Origin: Lachnospiraceae bacterium
Lineage (GTDB): Bacteria > Bacillota > Clostridia > Lachnospirales > Lachnospiraceae
Direction: 5' to 3'
NCBI GenBank assembly: GCA_016285265.1
Contig: JAEEQL010000008.1
Span: 1 to 43,621, forward strand
Length of the DNA stretch: 43,621 bases
A program made the translations under genes and the position numbers. The notes beneath the pieces were generated by a model. The model searched no databases. It was given only the letters and a program-made list of their open reading frames with translations, and was not told where the DNA came from. Positions within the stretch are counted from its first letter, which is position 1; every line of letters begins with the position of its first letter. Of the stretch, positions 1-8,062 are shown one piece after another.

Positions 1-1
1 A

Positions 2-1395
2 GGATTTATCACCACCGGTGTCAACAGATTCTCCACCTGCGGAGCGGATGTCGATACCGCAACCTATTCCAATTTCAGGCGCACCGTTTACCAGGCATAT
101 GAATATGAAAAGGAAGGATACGGCTCGGGCGGACTCGACAGGGAAGCCCTCAGGGTTGAGGAAATGATCAATTACTTCGATTATTCCTATCCCGAAGCAA
201 AGGACGGAGAGAAATTCTCCGTAAGCCAGACCATAGTTCCATGCCCCTGGAATAAAGACACCCTCTCTACAGGGTGGGCGTAAGAGCCGAAAAGGTCGAT
301 ATCTCCGGCGGCTCCAATATAGTTTTCCTTGTTGACACATCAGGTTCAATGTTCTGGAACAACGGTCTTCCCCTTGCACAGGAAGCGCTTAAGATCCTCC
401 AGAAGAACCTTACCGAGAACGACCGCATCTCGATCGTCACCTACGCAGGTGATGCTTCAGTCAGGGCCGAGGGACTTTCCGGCGACCAGCACAGTGAGAT
501 CAAGAAGATCATCAACTCCCTCGAAGCGGGCGGCGGAACGAACGGACAGGGCGGAATCCTCAAAGCATACGAGATCGCAGAGAAGTATTTCATTGAAGGC
601 GGAAATAACCGTGTCATCCTTTGCACAGACGGCGATTTCAACCTCGGAACTTCTTCCGAAGCGGGACTTATCGAGCTGATCGAAGAAAAGAAGGAATCCG
701 GCGTATTCCTCTCCTGTCTCGGATTCGGAACCGGAAATTATAAAGACGACAAGATGGAAGCACTTGCAGATCACGGAAACGGCAATTACTTCTACATCGA
801 CTGCACCGCAGAGGCTGAAAAGGCTCTCGAAAACGAGATCTGGTCAACACTTTATACCGTAGCCAAGGACACCAAGTTCCAGGTTGAGTTCAATCCCGAA
901 ACCGTAGCAGCTTACAGGATCATCGGATACGAAAACCGTCAGATGGCAGCCGAGGACTTCGCCAACGATGCCAAGGACGGAGGCGAAGTAGGATCAGGCC
1001 AGACCGTTACCATCCTCTACGAGATAGTTCCCGTAGGTTCCGACATGAACATTCCCAATGTCGAATCCAGATACGGTGAAGACGAAGAAACCTCGATCAC
1101 CGGAAGCAACGAATACTGCGTACTCAATATCAGATACAAAGAGCCCGACGGAAAAGACAGCAAGCTTGAAACTTTCCCTGTTACCACCGATATGTTCACC
1201 GAGACAATGGATTATGATACCTCATGGGCCGCAGGAGTCGCACAGGTCGGAATGCTCTACAGAGGATCCGATTATGCGGGCACCTCGGATTACGAGGACA
1301 TCATCGAAAGACTTTCGAAAGATCCCGCAGTCATGACAGACGATTACAAGGCACAGTTCCTTTACATCGTAGGAATGCTTGAAGAGATGGAATAA
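2..1395 (+). CDS. von Willebrand factor A domain protein (YfbK-like), 5' partial and frameshifted
   Basis: This is a surface or secreted vWA protein of the YfbK type: an N-terminal vWF-A-associated module, then a vWA domain, then a DUF3520-like C-terminal region. The gene enters from the left edge in frame 2 and reads ADVDTATYSN and VEEMINYFDY, typical of the N-terminal module, until a TAA at 281-283. The rest (VFLVDTSGSM, the MIDAS DxSxS; GGGTNGQGG; CTDGDFNLG) continues in frame 1, open only from 256. The two frames join naturally if one base is missing near 263-268, restoring DTLLYRVGVRA. The apparent GTG start at 274 has no ribosome site and is an artefact of the shift. The 3' end overlaps the convergent protease gene by 34 bases. 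The family is fairly certain; whether the lesion is real or a sequencing error cannot be told here. Confidence 0.8.
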
Positions 1396-2603
1396 TCCAC
1401 AGAATCCGCAAATTCAAGAAAAAACGGAAGCGGAACGAACTGATCCAGATAAATAAGTTCGGGTCCGTCAGCGTAAGTGGTTCCCCAGATAAATCCGAGA
1501 AGATTTCCGTATTTATCGAAACATGGGGAACCACTGCAGCTTCCGACAGCATTCTTAAGATCCCCCACGACCATATGTGATAATGCCGGAACATTACCGT
1601 TTTCATCGAAATGATAAGCGGTGTTTTCATAACAATCCGTGTACATCACGGTATTCTCAAGGACGATATCCTTCTGGCATCTTCTCCAGGACTGGGTATT
1701 CATCAGGAACATATCACCGGCCTTTAAGCTTTCAAAAGCAGACCGGTCGATATGAACTTCCTTAAAGCACAAAAGCCTGTCAATATCAAAATACGATAAC
1801 GGAACGGCAAACATCTGCTGATCGTACTGAAGATAGCCGTTTGCGACGGCATCCCACTCCGGATGATATTTAAGATAAATGATGTCAGCGGAAGGAATCT
1901 CCGTCATATTGTCATAACAGTCATATAAGCACAGAGTTTCGGCACTGTCCACCGGGCAGTGCTTATTTGTATAGAAAAAGAGATACTCCTCCGTCACCTT
2001 GTAAAGGAAACAGCTGCACGCGCCGTCATCATAAGCAGCACCGAATGAGGTGGGAGAAGTAAGCTCCGTCAGCGCATCAATATCTCCGGCTTTCTCCTCC
2101 GGAAGAACGTCATATCCGAAATAACCGCGGGCAATAAGATCGCTCAGTATTTCGCCGTCCATGGCAAAGCCGTAATCGTTCTTTTCGAAATCGCCGACGG
2201 TTACGGTAATCGTTTCCTCCGCCTTTGTCTGATCATCATCGGTGACACTGTATGTAACATCGTAGCTGCCTGAGATGTCCGGATCATATCCGCCGTCGCT
2301 TTCGACGACAATACGGTCTGTGATATCATTTCCCTGCGCATCCTCGGCATATACAAGATCCAGGAGTGACAGCTTTGTTCCCGTCCTGTACTTCCTGTCA
2401 CTGAGCATTATAAAATGCGGAGGCTCCAAAGCTTCCGGCTCTTCAGCGGTCACTTCCTCCGGTATGGCGGTGCTCTCTATTTCGGCGATCCCGCTTTCGG
2501 GATCATCTGTGAACATCTTCGAATACACCACTGCGAATATCAAAGCACCCAATGCCAAAAACAGCATTGCCGCAAATATATAAATGCCCTTTTTATTTCT
2601 CAC
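1362..2603 (-). CDS. Membrane-anchored trypsin-like serine protease with Ig-like domain
   Basis: The protein has 413 residues. Residues 5-28 form an uncleaved signal-anchor, followed by an acidic linker. Residues about 65-137 look like a DUF5011/HYR-type bacterial Ig-like domain (DISGSYDVTYSVTDDD). The C-terminal half has trypsin-fold landmarks: YTNKHC with His215, HPEWDAV with Asp251, and GSCSGSP with Ser357, matching the His-Asp-Ser order and GxSGxP setting of S1/HtrA-like peptidases. Several cysteines around these motifs could form disulfides. The start codon is GTG with AGG just upstream. The gene lies 18 bases after the ABC exporter and is probably cotranscribed with it. The protease call rests on motifs only; overall similarity to a named subfamily is low. 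Confidence 0.6.
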   Translation of the reverse strand: MRNKKGIYIFAAMLFLALGALIFAVVYSKMFTDDPESGIAEIESTAIPEEVTAEEPEALEPPHFIMLSDRKYRTGTKLSLLDLVYAEDAQGNDITDRIVVESDGGYDPDISGSYDVTYSVTDDDQTKAEETITVTVGDFEKNDYGFAMDGEILSDLIARGYFGYDVLPEEKAGDIDALTELTSPTSFGAAYDDGACSCFLYKVTEEYLFFYTNKHCPVDSAETLCLYDCYDNMTEIPSADIIYLKYHPEWDAVANGYLQYDQQMFAVPLSYFDIDRLLCFKEVHIDRSAFESLKAGDMFLMNTQSWRRCQKDIVLENTVMYTDCYENTAYHFDENGNVPALSHMVVGDLKNAVGSCSGSPCFDKYGNLLGFIWGTTYADGPELIYLDQFVPLPFFLEFADSVDYSISSSIPTM

Positions 2604-2621
2604 CTAAACCTGTCTCCCGTC

Positions 2622-4346
2622 TCATCCCTGAATGCTGCTCATGCGTGCGTATGTTCCGCCGAGTGCGATCAGTTCTTCATGGGTTCCCTTTTCCACAATA
2701 TGACCGTTCTCGATCACAAGGATCATATCCGCATTACGTATCGTCGAAAGACGGTGTGCAATCGCGATGATGGTCTTACGTCCGGAAATATTGCTGATAG
2801 CTTCCTGGATCTGCTTTTCGGTCTCCACATCAACGGAAGCCGTTGCTTCATCAAGCACTATGATCGGTGATTTCCTGAGGATTGCCCTCGAGATCGCAAC
2901 TCTCTGCTTCTGTCCTCCCGAAAGCCTCAGTCCTCTTTCTCCTACAAGCGTCTGATATCCGTCCGGCATGTTCATTATATCCTTGTGGATGTTCGCAGCC
3001 TTTGCCGCCTCTATTATACGGTCCATATCCGCCTCAGGAGCGGCATATCCGATATTCTCCGCGATCGTTCCGTTGAACAGGAATGTGTCCTGGAGAACGG
3101 GAGAGATATTCTGCCTGAGGCTCTCTATGGTAACGGAATTTATATCGTGACCATCCACCAGGATCTTACCCGAAGTAGGTTCATAGAACCTCGAAATAAG
3201 CTTCGTCATCGTAGTCTTGCCGACACCCGTGGGACCGACAAGTGCGAGCATTTTACCCGGAGCGCATTCAAAGGAAATATCATCAAGTATCACCCCGCCC
3301 GTCTCATACGAAAACGAAACATGATCGAATGCGATGCTGCCCTTTACTTCTTTTAACGGCACCGCATCGGGTGCATCCTTGATCTCACAGGGTGCATCGA
3401 GAACGGTCATGACACGCTCAGCTCCCGCAAGTGACTGCTGCATATTCTCCAGAAGATTCGCAAGTCCCGTAACGGGTGCATAGAACAGTCCGAGATACAG
3501 AAGGAATGCGACAATATCCTCCACCTTCAGTCCTTCCTTCCATGCGAGAAATCCGCCGAACGCAACGACAAGTATCGTTCCTATCGAGGATATGAATTCA
3601 ACCGTGGGATGAAAGATCGCGCTGATCTTAAGAGCCTTCAGCATGGCCCTTATGTGCTCGAAATTCTTCTCATTGACCTGACCGGTCTCGTACTCTTCCC
3701 TTCCGAAGGACTGTATCTCCTGAAGTCCCGAGAGATTATCCTGCAGCTTTCCGTTCAGTTCACCCATCTTGGTCTGTGACGCCTTGAAGAAAGGGCGTAC
3801 CTTCTTGGAAAAGACTATTCCCGATAAAAAGATGAGAGGAATCGGTGAACAGGTTATAAGAGCAAGCTTGGGATTGATCGTAAGAAGAACAATGAGAACA
3901 CCGATGAAGGTTACGAAATTGGTAATGGTCTCGGGGATCATATGTGCATAGAGAAGTTCAAAATCCCTGGTGTCGTTGACAATGCGGCTCATCAGGTCTC
4001 CTGTCTGCTTATCATGGAAGTATCCGATATGCATCCTCTCGAGCTTGTCATAGGTCCTCGTACGCAGGTCCCCGACCAGATACCATGCCGCCTTATGTGC
4101 AAGATAATTATTCAGGAATCTGAAAAGAACCCTCGCAAGATAAAGGAGAACAAGGATAAACGTAAGCTGCCATATCCTGCTCATTCCTTCGTCATCAACA
4201 CCCTCGCTGACTATTCCGGTCATTGCAGACAAAACCTTCGGTGCCGCCAGATTGATCACCGTAAGGATCAGTGTTGAGAGTATGGCGATCAGGTAAAGGC
4301 CTCTGTATCTTACGGCCTCTCTGCTGAGTTTAAGTAGAAGTTTCAT
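2622..4346 (-). CDS. ABC transporter, fused permease and ATPase (MsbA/BmrA-type exporter)
   Basis: This 574-residue half-transporter has an N-terminal six-helix ABC_membrane domain (about residues 15-300) and a C-terminal ATPase. Walker A is GPTGVGKTT (near residue 370), the Q-loop follows, the signature is LSGGQ (near 474), and Walker B runs into the D-loop as IIVLDEATASVD, with the H-loop in AIAHRLST. The length is normal for a homodimeric type IV exporter. GGAG precedes the ATG. It is flanked by a 53-residue membrane peptide upstream and the serine protease downstream, all on one strand with short gaps, so a small export/processing operon is possible. The substrate cannot be inferred. Confidence 0.92.
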   Translation of the reverse strand: MKLLLKLSREAVRYRGLYLIAILSTLILTVINLAAPKVLSAMTGIVSEGVDDEGMSRIWQLTFILVLLYLARVLFRFLNNYLAHKAAWYLVGDLRTRTYDKLERMHIGYFHDKQTGDLMSRIVNDTRDFELLYAHMIPETITNFVTFIGVLIVLLTINPKLALITCSPIPLIFLSGIVFSKKVRPFFKASQTKMGELNGKLQDNLSGLQEIQSFGREEYETGQVNEKNFEHIRAMLKALKISAIFHPTVEFISSIGTILVVAFGGFLAWKEGLKVEDIVAFLLYLGLFYAPVTGLANLLENMQQSLAGAERVMTVLDAPCEIKDAPDAVPLKEVKGSIAFDHVSFSYETGGVILDDISFECAPGKMLALVGPTGVGKTTMTKLISRFYEPTSGKILVDGHDINSVTIESLRQNISPVLQDTFLFNGTIAENIGYAAPEADMDRIIEAAKAANIHKDIMNMPDGYQTLVGERGLRLSGGQKQRVAISRAILRKSPIIVLDEATASVDVETEKQIQEAISNISGRKTIIAIAHRLSTIRNADMILVIENGHIVEKGTHEELIALGGTYARMSSIQG

Positions 4347-4395
4347 ATTATTTCTCCGCTTGCGGAATGCATATTACAAGGAGGAAGATCACCAG

Positions 4396-4557
4396 TCACG
4401 TCGGAGAAGTCATCCACAGATATCCCAGAACAGCTATTCCAAGCACCATGATCGCAATCAGTGCTATCCCTATTACCTTCTTTTTCTTTACAAATGAAAC
4501 GATCGAAAAAATCAACAGAAGCTCGTATACTGTTACGAACAACCGGGTAAGACTCAT
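4396..4557 (-). CDS. Small membrane protein, 53 residues
   Basis: This short ORF runs from an ATG at 4557 to TGA at 4396-4398, with an excellent ribosome site (GAGGAGGT, 7 bases before the ATG). The peptide begins MSLTRLFVTVYELLLIF, continues through a basic KKKK turn, and has a second hydrophobic segment (GIALIAIMVLGIAVLGYLW), so a two-helix hairpin is likely. It sits 49 bases upstream of the ABC exporter on the same strand and could be an accessory subunit or an unrelated membrane peptide. I recognise no family. The strong ribosome site, the hydrophobic composition and the fit between neighbours argue that it is translated. Confidence 0.6.
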   Translation of the reverse strand: MSLTRLFVTVYELLLIFSIVSFVKKKKVIGIALIAIMVLGIAVLGYLWMTSPT

Positions 4558-4607
4558 CTGAAGTACCTCCTCGAATCCTTTCAGTACTTTCGTACGCTTA
4601 ATTCAGA

Positions 4608-4754
4608 TTATTTCCTCAGGTATTTCTCATCCGATTTATATTCATCGCTCACAAAGCGTTCCACGCTCATGTGCAGATCATACTTATCACGAAGCTCGGC
4701 AAAAGCACGTGCATTCCCGTTTGTTCCCTTATAGTACAGATTTACCGTTATCAT
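4608..4754 (-). pseudogene. Internally deleted ABM-type monooxygenase remnant (48 codons)
   Basis: A 48-codon ORF with a perfect AAAGGAGG ribosome site starts at 4754 and stops at 4608-4610. Residues 1-19 (MITVNLYYKGTNGNARAFA) look like the start of the roughly 100-residue antibiotic-biosynthesis-monooxygenase-like proteins common in Firmicutes. Residues 20-48 (ELRDKYDLHMSVERF onward, ending KYLRK) look like their C-terminal end. The central half, with the usual EEGNLRYEYF and ETVLLIDxW strands, is missing, yet the frame is kept. An in-frame deletion between similar FAEE and IAEL stretches would explain this. It lies just after the tRNA-Pro terminator. The fold is probably lost; a reduced functional peptide is less likely. 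The comparison is from memory of the family. Confidence 0.6.
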
Positions 4755-4798
4755 ACAACCTCCTTTGATCGGATGATCCCAATATTCTTAACCAAAAG

Positions 4799-4821
4799 AA
4801 ACCCACTGTTTAAGCGGGTTT
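4799..4821 (-). terminator. Terminator of the tRNA-Pro gene
   Basis: On the minus strand an 8-bp stem (AAACCCGC pairing with GTGGGTTT, one G-T pair) encloses a 7-base loop and is followed by CTTTT. It lies just after the tRNA 3' end. Confidence 0.8.
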
Positions 4822-4827
4822 CAAGCA

Positions 4828-4902
4828 TCGGGGTGACAGGATTCGAACCTGCGACCCCCTGGTCCCAAACCAGGTACTCTAGCCAAGCTGAGCCACACCC
4901 CG
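4828..4902 (-). tRNA. tRNA-Pro (anticodon TGG)
   Basis: The minus strand folds as a cloverleaf. The 7-bp acceptor pairs CGGGGTG with CACCCCG, the discriminator is A, the T-loop lies in GGTTCGAATCC, and the anticodon stem CCTGG/CCAGG encloses TTTGGGA, giving anticodon TGG for proline. CCA is not encoded (TGC follows the discriminator). It is a single tRNA with its own promoter and terminator. Confidence 0.97.
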
Positions 4903-4913
4903 AAAACAGATAA

Positions 4914-4942
4914 ATTATACTATCAAACACTTCTCAAAACAA
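4914..4942 (-). promoter_or_regulatory. Sigma-A-type promoter of tRNA-Pro
   Basis: On the minus strand the -35 is TTGTTT (4937-4942) and the -10 is a perfect TATAAT (4914-4919), with a 17-base spacer. Initiation would fall about 5 bases before the tRNA 5' end. Confidence 0.8.
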
Positions 4943-4962
4943 CCCGAGTATAAACAGTTAAA

Positions 4963-5436
4963 TCACGATTCGTTGACCAGCTTTCCGGTCATATGCTCGG
5001 GGATCAGTTCAAGGCAGTTCACTCTTGGAAAAGCATTCTTCATCTCTCGCTCAAGATACTCTTCATCATCCGAGAACTTTTTGAGGAGCTTAATGCAGAT
5101 ATCTTTCTTTTTCTCCTCATCCTCCACAATGCGGATCCGTCCGAACACCACGACGCTGTTTATGTTCAGAGCCCATTCACCCTCCCTGCGGTATCCCTGA
5201 TCGTACACGCAGTAGCTGACCTTATCGCATTTGGATATGGCATCGATCTTGTGGCCTTCCCCTGCACCGTGAAAATAAATATGTCCGTCATCCATATAGA
5301 GATGATCCATGGGAATACCGTATGGGTATCCGTCATCCCCTATCATGGAAAGCACTCCTCTGGGCTGTTCTTTCAGGATCCTGATGCACTCCTCTTCGCT
5401 TATCTGCTGTTTAAATCTCCTCATTTTCCGAAACAT
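4963..5436 (-). CDS. Pyridoxamine 5'-phosphate oxidase family (FMN split-barrel, Nim-like) protein
   Basis: The protein has 157 residues and the pattern of small FMN-binding split-barrel proteins annotated as Nim-like or pyridoxamine-5'-phosphate-oxidase-related. The N-terminal helix is MRRFKQQISEEECIRILKEQ, followed by the first strands GVLSMIGDDGYPYGIPMDHLYMD and HIYFHGAGEGHKIDAI, whose His/Gly/Lys cluster usually meets the flavin phosphate. A middle strand, SVVVFGRIRIVED, and a C-terminal strand, CLELIPEHMTGK, complete the barrel. AAAGGAGAG precedes the ATG. Substrates in this family are mostly unknown; some members reduce nitroimidazoles. It stands 50 bases downstream of the GH114-like gene, with no obvious functional tie. 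Confidence 0.85.
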   Translation of the reverse strand: MFRKMRRFKQQISEEECIRILKEQPRGVLSMIGDDGYPYGIPMDHLYMDDGHIYFHGAGEGHKIDAISKCDKVSYCVYDQGYRREGEWALNINSVVVFGRIRIVEDEEKKKDICIKLLKKFSDDEEYLEREMKNAFPRVNCLELIPEHMTGKLVNES

Positions 5437-5486
5437 GGTGCTCTCTCCTTTTATCTTGCGTATTCAGGCCGTCCCCTTGTTCACTT

Positions 5487-6908
5487 TCAGTTAAGGTCTA
5501 TGGAATCCGAGATGTAATACAGGTAATCATGCTCCTCGCAGTAGTTTTTGATACTGCTCCTCAGAGTCCTGTGTTCATCCGCGTTATCCACATATTCGAT
5601 CAGGAAGATATATGCTCCCTGATCACCGTACTTTTCTATGTAATCGAGGAAATAAGCCTTGTCTTCTTCGGATGCATATGTCAGGGAACCGTTATCCCAA
5701 TCGATGTATGAAAATACGCTTTCCTGGTTGATACCGGTTATGACATCGGTCCAGGATCCCATCGATGCACAATACGCATCAAGGAAAGCATCCCCGCCGT
5801 TGATAATGACATCACAGCCCATACCCTTCAGGCCTCTCATGATGACCGCAAGACCGTTAAGGATATCTTCGGTGGGATAGTTGTAATACACATCACAGTT
5901 ATCTACAAAGAAACCGTTTATGCCCTTTTCAAGAAGCTCGGGAGCAAGTTCGTTCAGAATGAAGTTCTGCCATCTGGGATCCGATACATCGATCCACTCT
6001 TCGCCGTCCCAATTCTCATAATCACCGAGGGCAAGATCTGCATAATCATCGTAATAATCCCTGAAATCCTCAATGGAACCGATATTGATATAGCTGTAGA
6101 CATATTTCTGATATCCGGAATTGAAATCAACTATCTCATCCCTGCTGTGATACTGCGCATCTATGACAATATAGTTGTATTTATCCAGTTCGCCTAAGTC
6201 TCCGTCATAGTCCAGAAATACTCCGTATTTGGTCTTAAACTCTTCACTGTGGTTCTCATAGGGATCAAATTCCTCTTCCCTTAACCGGGCAAGCTTATAT
6301 TCGTTGCAGTATCTGTAAAACTCCTCGGGAAGATTTTCGGAGATCACTCCGGACATGCGGTTGAAATCACTGTTATGCGGGCAGAATCCGCCGCACACTT
6401 TATAGACATCGCCGTTCTTGTCATATATGATCAGGCTGCTGTAGCCTCCGTCCATGGTAGTCTCCGGGTCGGCTTCCTCGGGATCGAGAAAGAAAAGCTT
6501 ACGGAGATCGATCTCTTCTTCAATATTCGCATACTGCTCTTCGGTAAGATCAAAATAGCGGATATCGGTATATTCCTCACCGTTTAAAAGTGTGTGATCG
6601 AATCCCACCTCGATCCTGCCGTCATATCTGACCTTTACGATGACCGTTGGAGCAAGCTCAAGGAAATCGCCGGTAAAATAATCCATTCCGACAAGATATT
6701 CATCGCTTATAAGCGACTCATCAAAATAATATAAAGGTGTCACCGGAGTGACGGGATCCGTATTTCCGGCAGATGACGGAGCGACGGAAGTCACCGGGGT
6801 AACTGCCGCCTGATCATCTGCAGGCAACTGATCGGTAGCCTTTCCGCATCCGGCCAAAGCACATGCCGTAAGCACTGTCATTATCCATAAAACGATCTTC
6901 TTTTTCAT
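5487..6908 (-). CDS. GH114-like (TM1410-type) glycosidase lipoprotein
   Basis: The ATG at 6908 is preferred over one 60 bases upstream because it has GGGAG upstream and begins a clean lipoprotein signal (ALAGCG, lipid-modified Cys). The protein then has about 473 residues. After a Pro/Thr/Val linker comes an unrecognised beta-rich domain (about residues 55-215). The C-terminal half resembles the TIM barrel of GH114/TM1410-like endo-alpha-1,4-polygalactosaminidase proteins: YIVIDAQYHSRDEI, KYVYSYINIGSIEDF, GINGFFVDNCDVYYNY (the Asp-rich strand of this family), GCDVIINGGDAFLD and a late YIFLIEYVDN. The family cleaves galactosamine-containing exopolymers in characterised members. The present substrate is unknown. 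It is probably anchored outside the cytoplasmic membrane. Confidence 0.75.
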   Translation of the reverse strand: MKKKIVLWIMTVLTACALAGCGKATDQLPADDQAAVTPVTSVAPSSAGNTDPVTPVTPLYYFDESLISDEYLVGMDYFTGDFLELAPTVIVKVRYDGRIEVGFDHTLLNGEEYTDIRYFDLTEEQYANIEEEIDLRKLFFLDPEEADPETTMDGGYSSLIIYDKNGDVYKVCGGFCPHNSDFNRMSGVISENLPEEFYRYCNEYKLARLREEEFDPYENHSEEFKTKYGVFLDYDGDLGELDKYNYIVIDAQYHSRDEIVDFNSGYQKYVYSYINIGSIEDFRDYYDDYADLALGDYENWDGEEWIDVSDPRWQNFILNELAPELLEKGINGFFVDNCDVYYNYPTEDILNGLAVIMRGLKGMGCDVIINGGDAFLDAYCASMGSWTDVITGINQESVFSYIDWDNGSLTYASEEDKAYFLDYIEKYGDQGAYIFLIEYVDNADEHRTLRSSIKNYCEEHDYLYYISDSIDLN

Positions 6909-6933
6909 ATATCCGCTCCCAAAATACAAAACA

Positions 6934-6965
6934 AAAACCGTCCCTACAACTGTATAGACGGTTTT
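6934..6965 (-). terminator. Rho-independent terminator after the YfcE-like gene
   Basis: AAAACCGTC pairs with GACGGTTTT across a 14-base loop; the minus strand continues TTTTTGTTTTG. It ends the upstream housekeeping cluster and separates it from the GH114-like lipoprotein gene. Confidence 0.8.
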
Positions 6966-6977
6966 CACGGGATCCGG

Positions 6978-7475
6978 TCACATCATCCCGTCATTAAGAT
7001 AAGCTGTCATGAAATGGTCCTGTCCTCTGTCGTCCACTTCCCAGATGCAGTAACTGGGCTTTCTGCCCTCCTGTCTGGGATATGAAAGAGACCCGGGATT
7101 GATGATGTAGCATCCGCCCCCGTAGCTCACCTCGGGTCTGTGGGTATGTCCGAAGAAAGCGATATCACAGTCTCTTGCGATCGCCTCATCCCTGAGCATT
7201 TCGATGGAAACGGAGACTCTGTAATTATGTCCGTGGGTGATCAGTACCCTGTGTCCGAAAAGCTGTTCTTCAAGCTCCCTGGGAAGATTCCCAAAATAAT
7301 CATTATTGCCTGCCACAAGGTACAAAGGACATCCGAGGCCGGATCTGATATCACCCTCCCCGCCTTCGACATCCCCGCAGTGGATCACGAATTCCGCATC
7401 AGGGTGCATCTTCATAACCTTGTGAAAATTGGTATTGTTGCCGTGAGTATCGCTCACGATGATGGCTTTCTTCAC
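6978..7475 (-). CDS. YfcE/MJ0936-family metallophosphoesterase
   Basis: This 165-residue calcineurin-like phosphoesterase shows all the expected metal-binding motifs in order: SDTHGN near the start, HCGDVEGG, AGNND, ITHGHNY and FGHTHRP. The length matches YfcE/MJ0936-type enzymes, which hydrolyse phosphodiesters in a Mn-dependent way in vitro; the physiological substrate is not settled. It overlaps the upstream RdgB gene by four bases (ATGA). This rdgB-yfcE pairing is recurrent in Clostridia and suggests translational coupling. The terminator just downstream ends the cluster. Confidence 0.93.
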   Translation of the reverse strand: MKKAIIVSDTHGNNTNFHKVMKMHPDAEFVIHCGDVEGGEGDIRSGLGCPLYLVAGNNDYFGNLPRELEEQLFGHRVLITHGHNYRVSVSIEMLRDEAIARDCDIAFFGHTHRPEVSYGGGCYIINPGSLSYPRQEGRKPSYCIWEVDDRGQDHFMTAYLNDGMM

Positions 7476-8062
7476 TTTTCGAGCTCCGTTCTCATCTTCC
7501 TGAGCGCCTTGCCCCTGTGGGAGATCTTGTTCTTCTCAAGCTCGGGGATCTCACCCGTGCAGCACCCTATCTCGGGGCAGTAGAAAATGGGATCGTATCC
7601 GAATCCGAACTCTCCCTTTTCCTCATATCCGATGCGGCCCTCAACTGTTTCCCTTACGCATTTTTCGGTTCCGTCGGGGAAGACTGCGGCTATGGCGCAG
7701 ACGAATCTTGCCGTTCTCTTTTCATCGGGAACACCTTCAAGTCTTTCGATGATGCTGTTGTTCTTGACGGAATATGGAGTATCTTCACCCATATACCTTG
7801 CCGAATATATGCCGGGTTCGCCGTTCAGTGCATCGACTACAAGTCCCGAATCATCGGCAAGGACTATATCGTCCGGAAGCAGCTCGTGAACCGCTCTTGC
7901 CTTGATCAGGGCATTCTCTTCAAAAGTTGTTCCGTCCTCGACAATATCGGGATCTATTCCGGCTTCCTTCATTGAAAGGATCTCATATCCGCTTCCTTCC
8001 ATGATCTCGCGTATCTCACGCATCTTGCCCTTATTGCCGGTTGCAAAAACTAATCTCTCCAT
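7472..8062 (-). CDS. rdgB: RdgB/HAM1-family XTP/dITP pyrophosphatase
   Basis: This 196-residue cytoplasmic enzyme hydrolyses non-canonical purine triphosphates (XTP, dITP, ITP) to the monophosphate, keeping them out of nucleic acids. The hallmark motifs are all present: the N-terminal FATGNKGKMREI, the central DIVLADDSGLVVDALNGEPGIYSARYMG, FVCAIAAVFPDG, and the C-terminal FGFGYDPIFYCPE followed by SHRGKALRKM. The length is typical. It overlaps the upstream amidase-like gene by 13 bases and the downstream phosphoesterase by four, so these genes are one transcription unit. Confidence 0.97.
   Translation of the reverse strand: MERLVFATGNKGKMREIREIMEGSGYEILSMKEAGIDPDIVEDGTTFEENALIKARAVHELLPDDIVLADDSGLVVDALNGEPGIYSARYMGEDTPYSVKNNSIIERLEGVPDEKRTARFVCAIAAVFPDGTEKCVRETVEGRIGYEEKGEFGFGYDPIFYCPEIGCCTGEIPELEKNKISHRGKALRKMRTELEK

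Noticed and set aside
4799-4902. Integration site at the tRNA-Pro 3' end
   Set aside because: There is no integrase, no duplicated tRNA end and no phage gene nearby; the deleted ABM remnant alone is not enough.
6909-6968. Upstream ATG extension of the GH114-like gene
   Set aside because: The extra 20 codons run through the terminator hairpin of the neighbouring gene and would displace the lipoprotein signal from the N-terminus.
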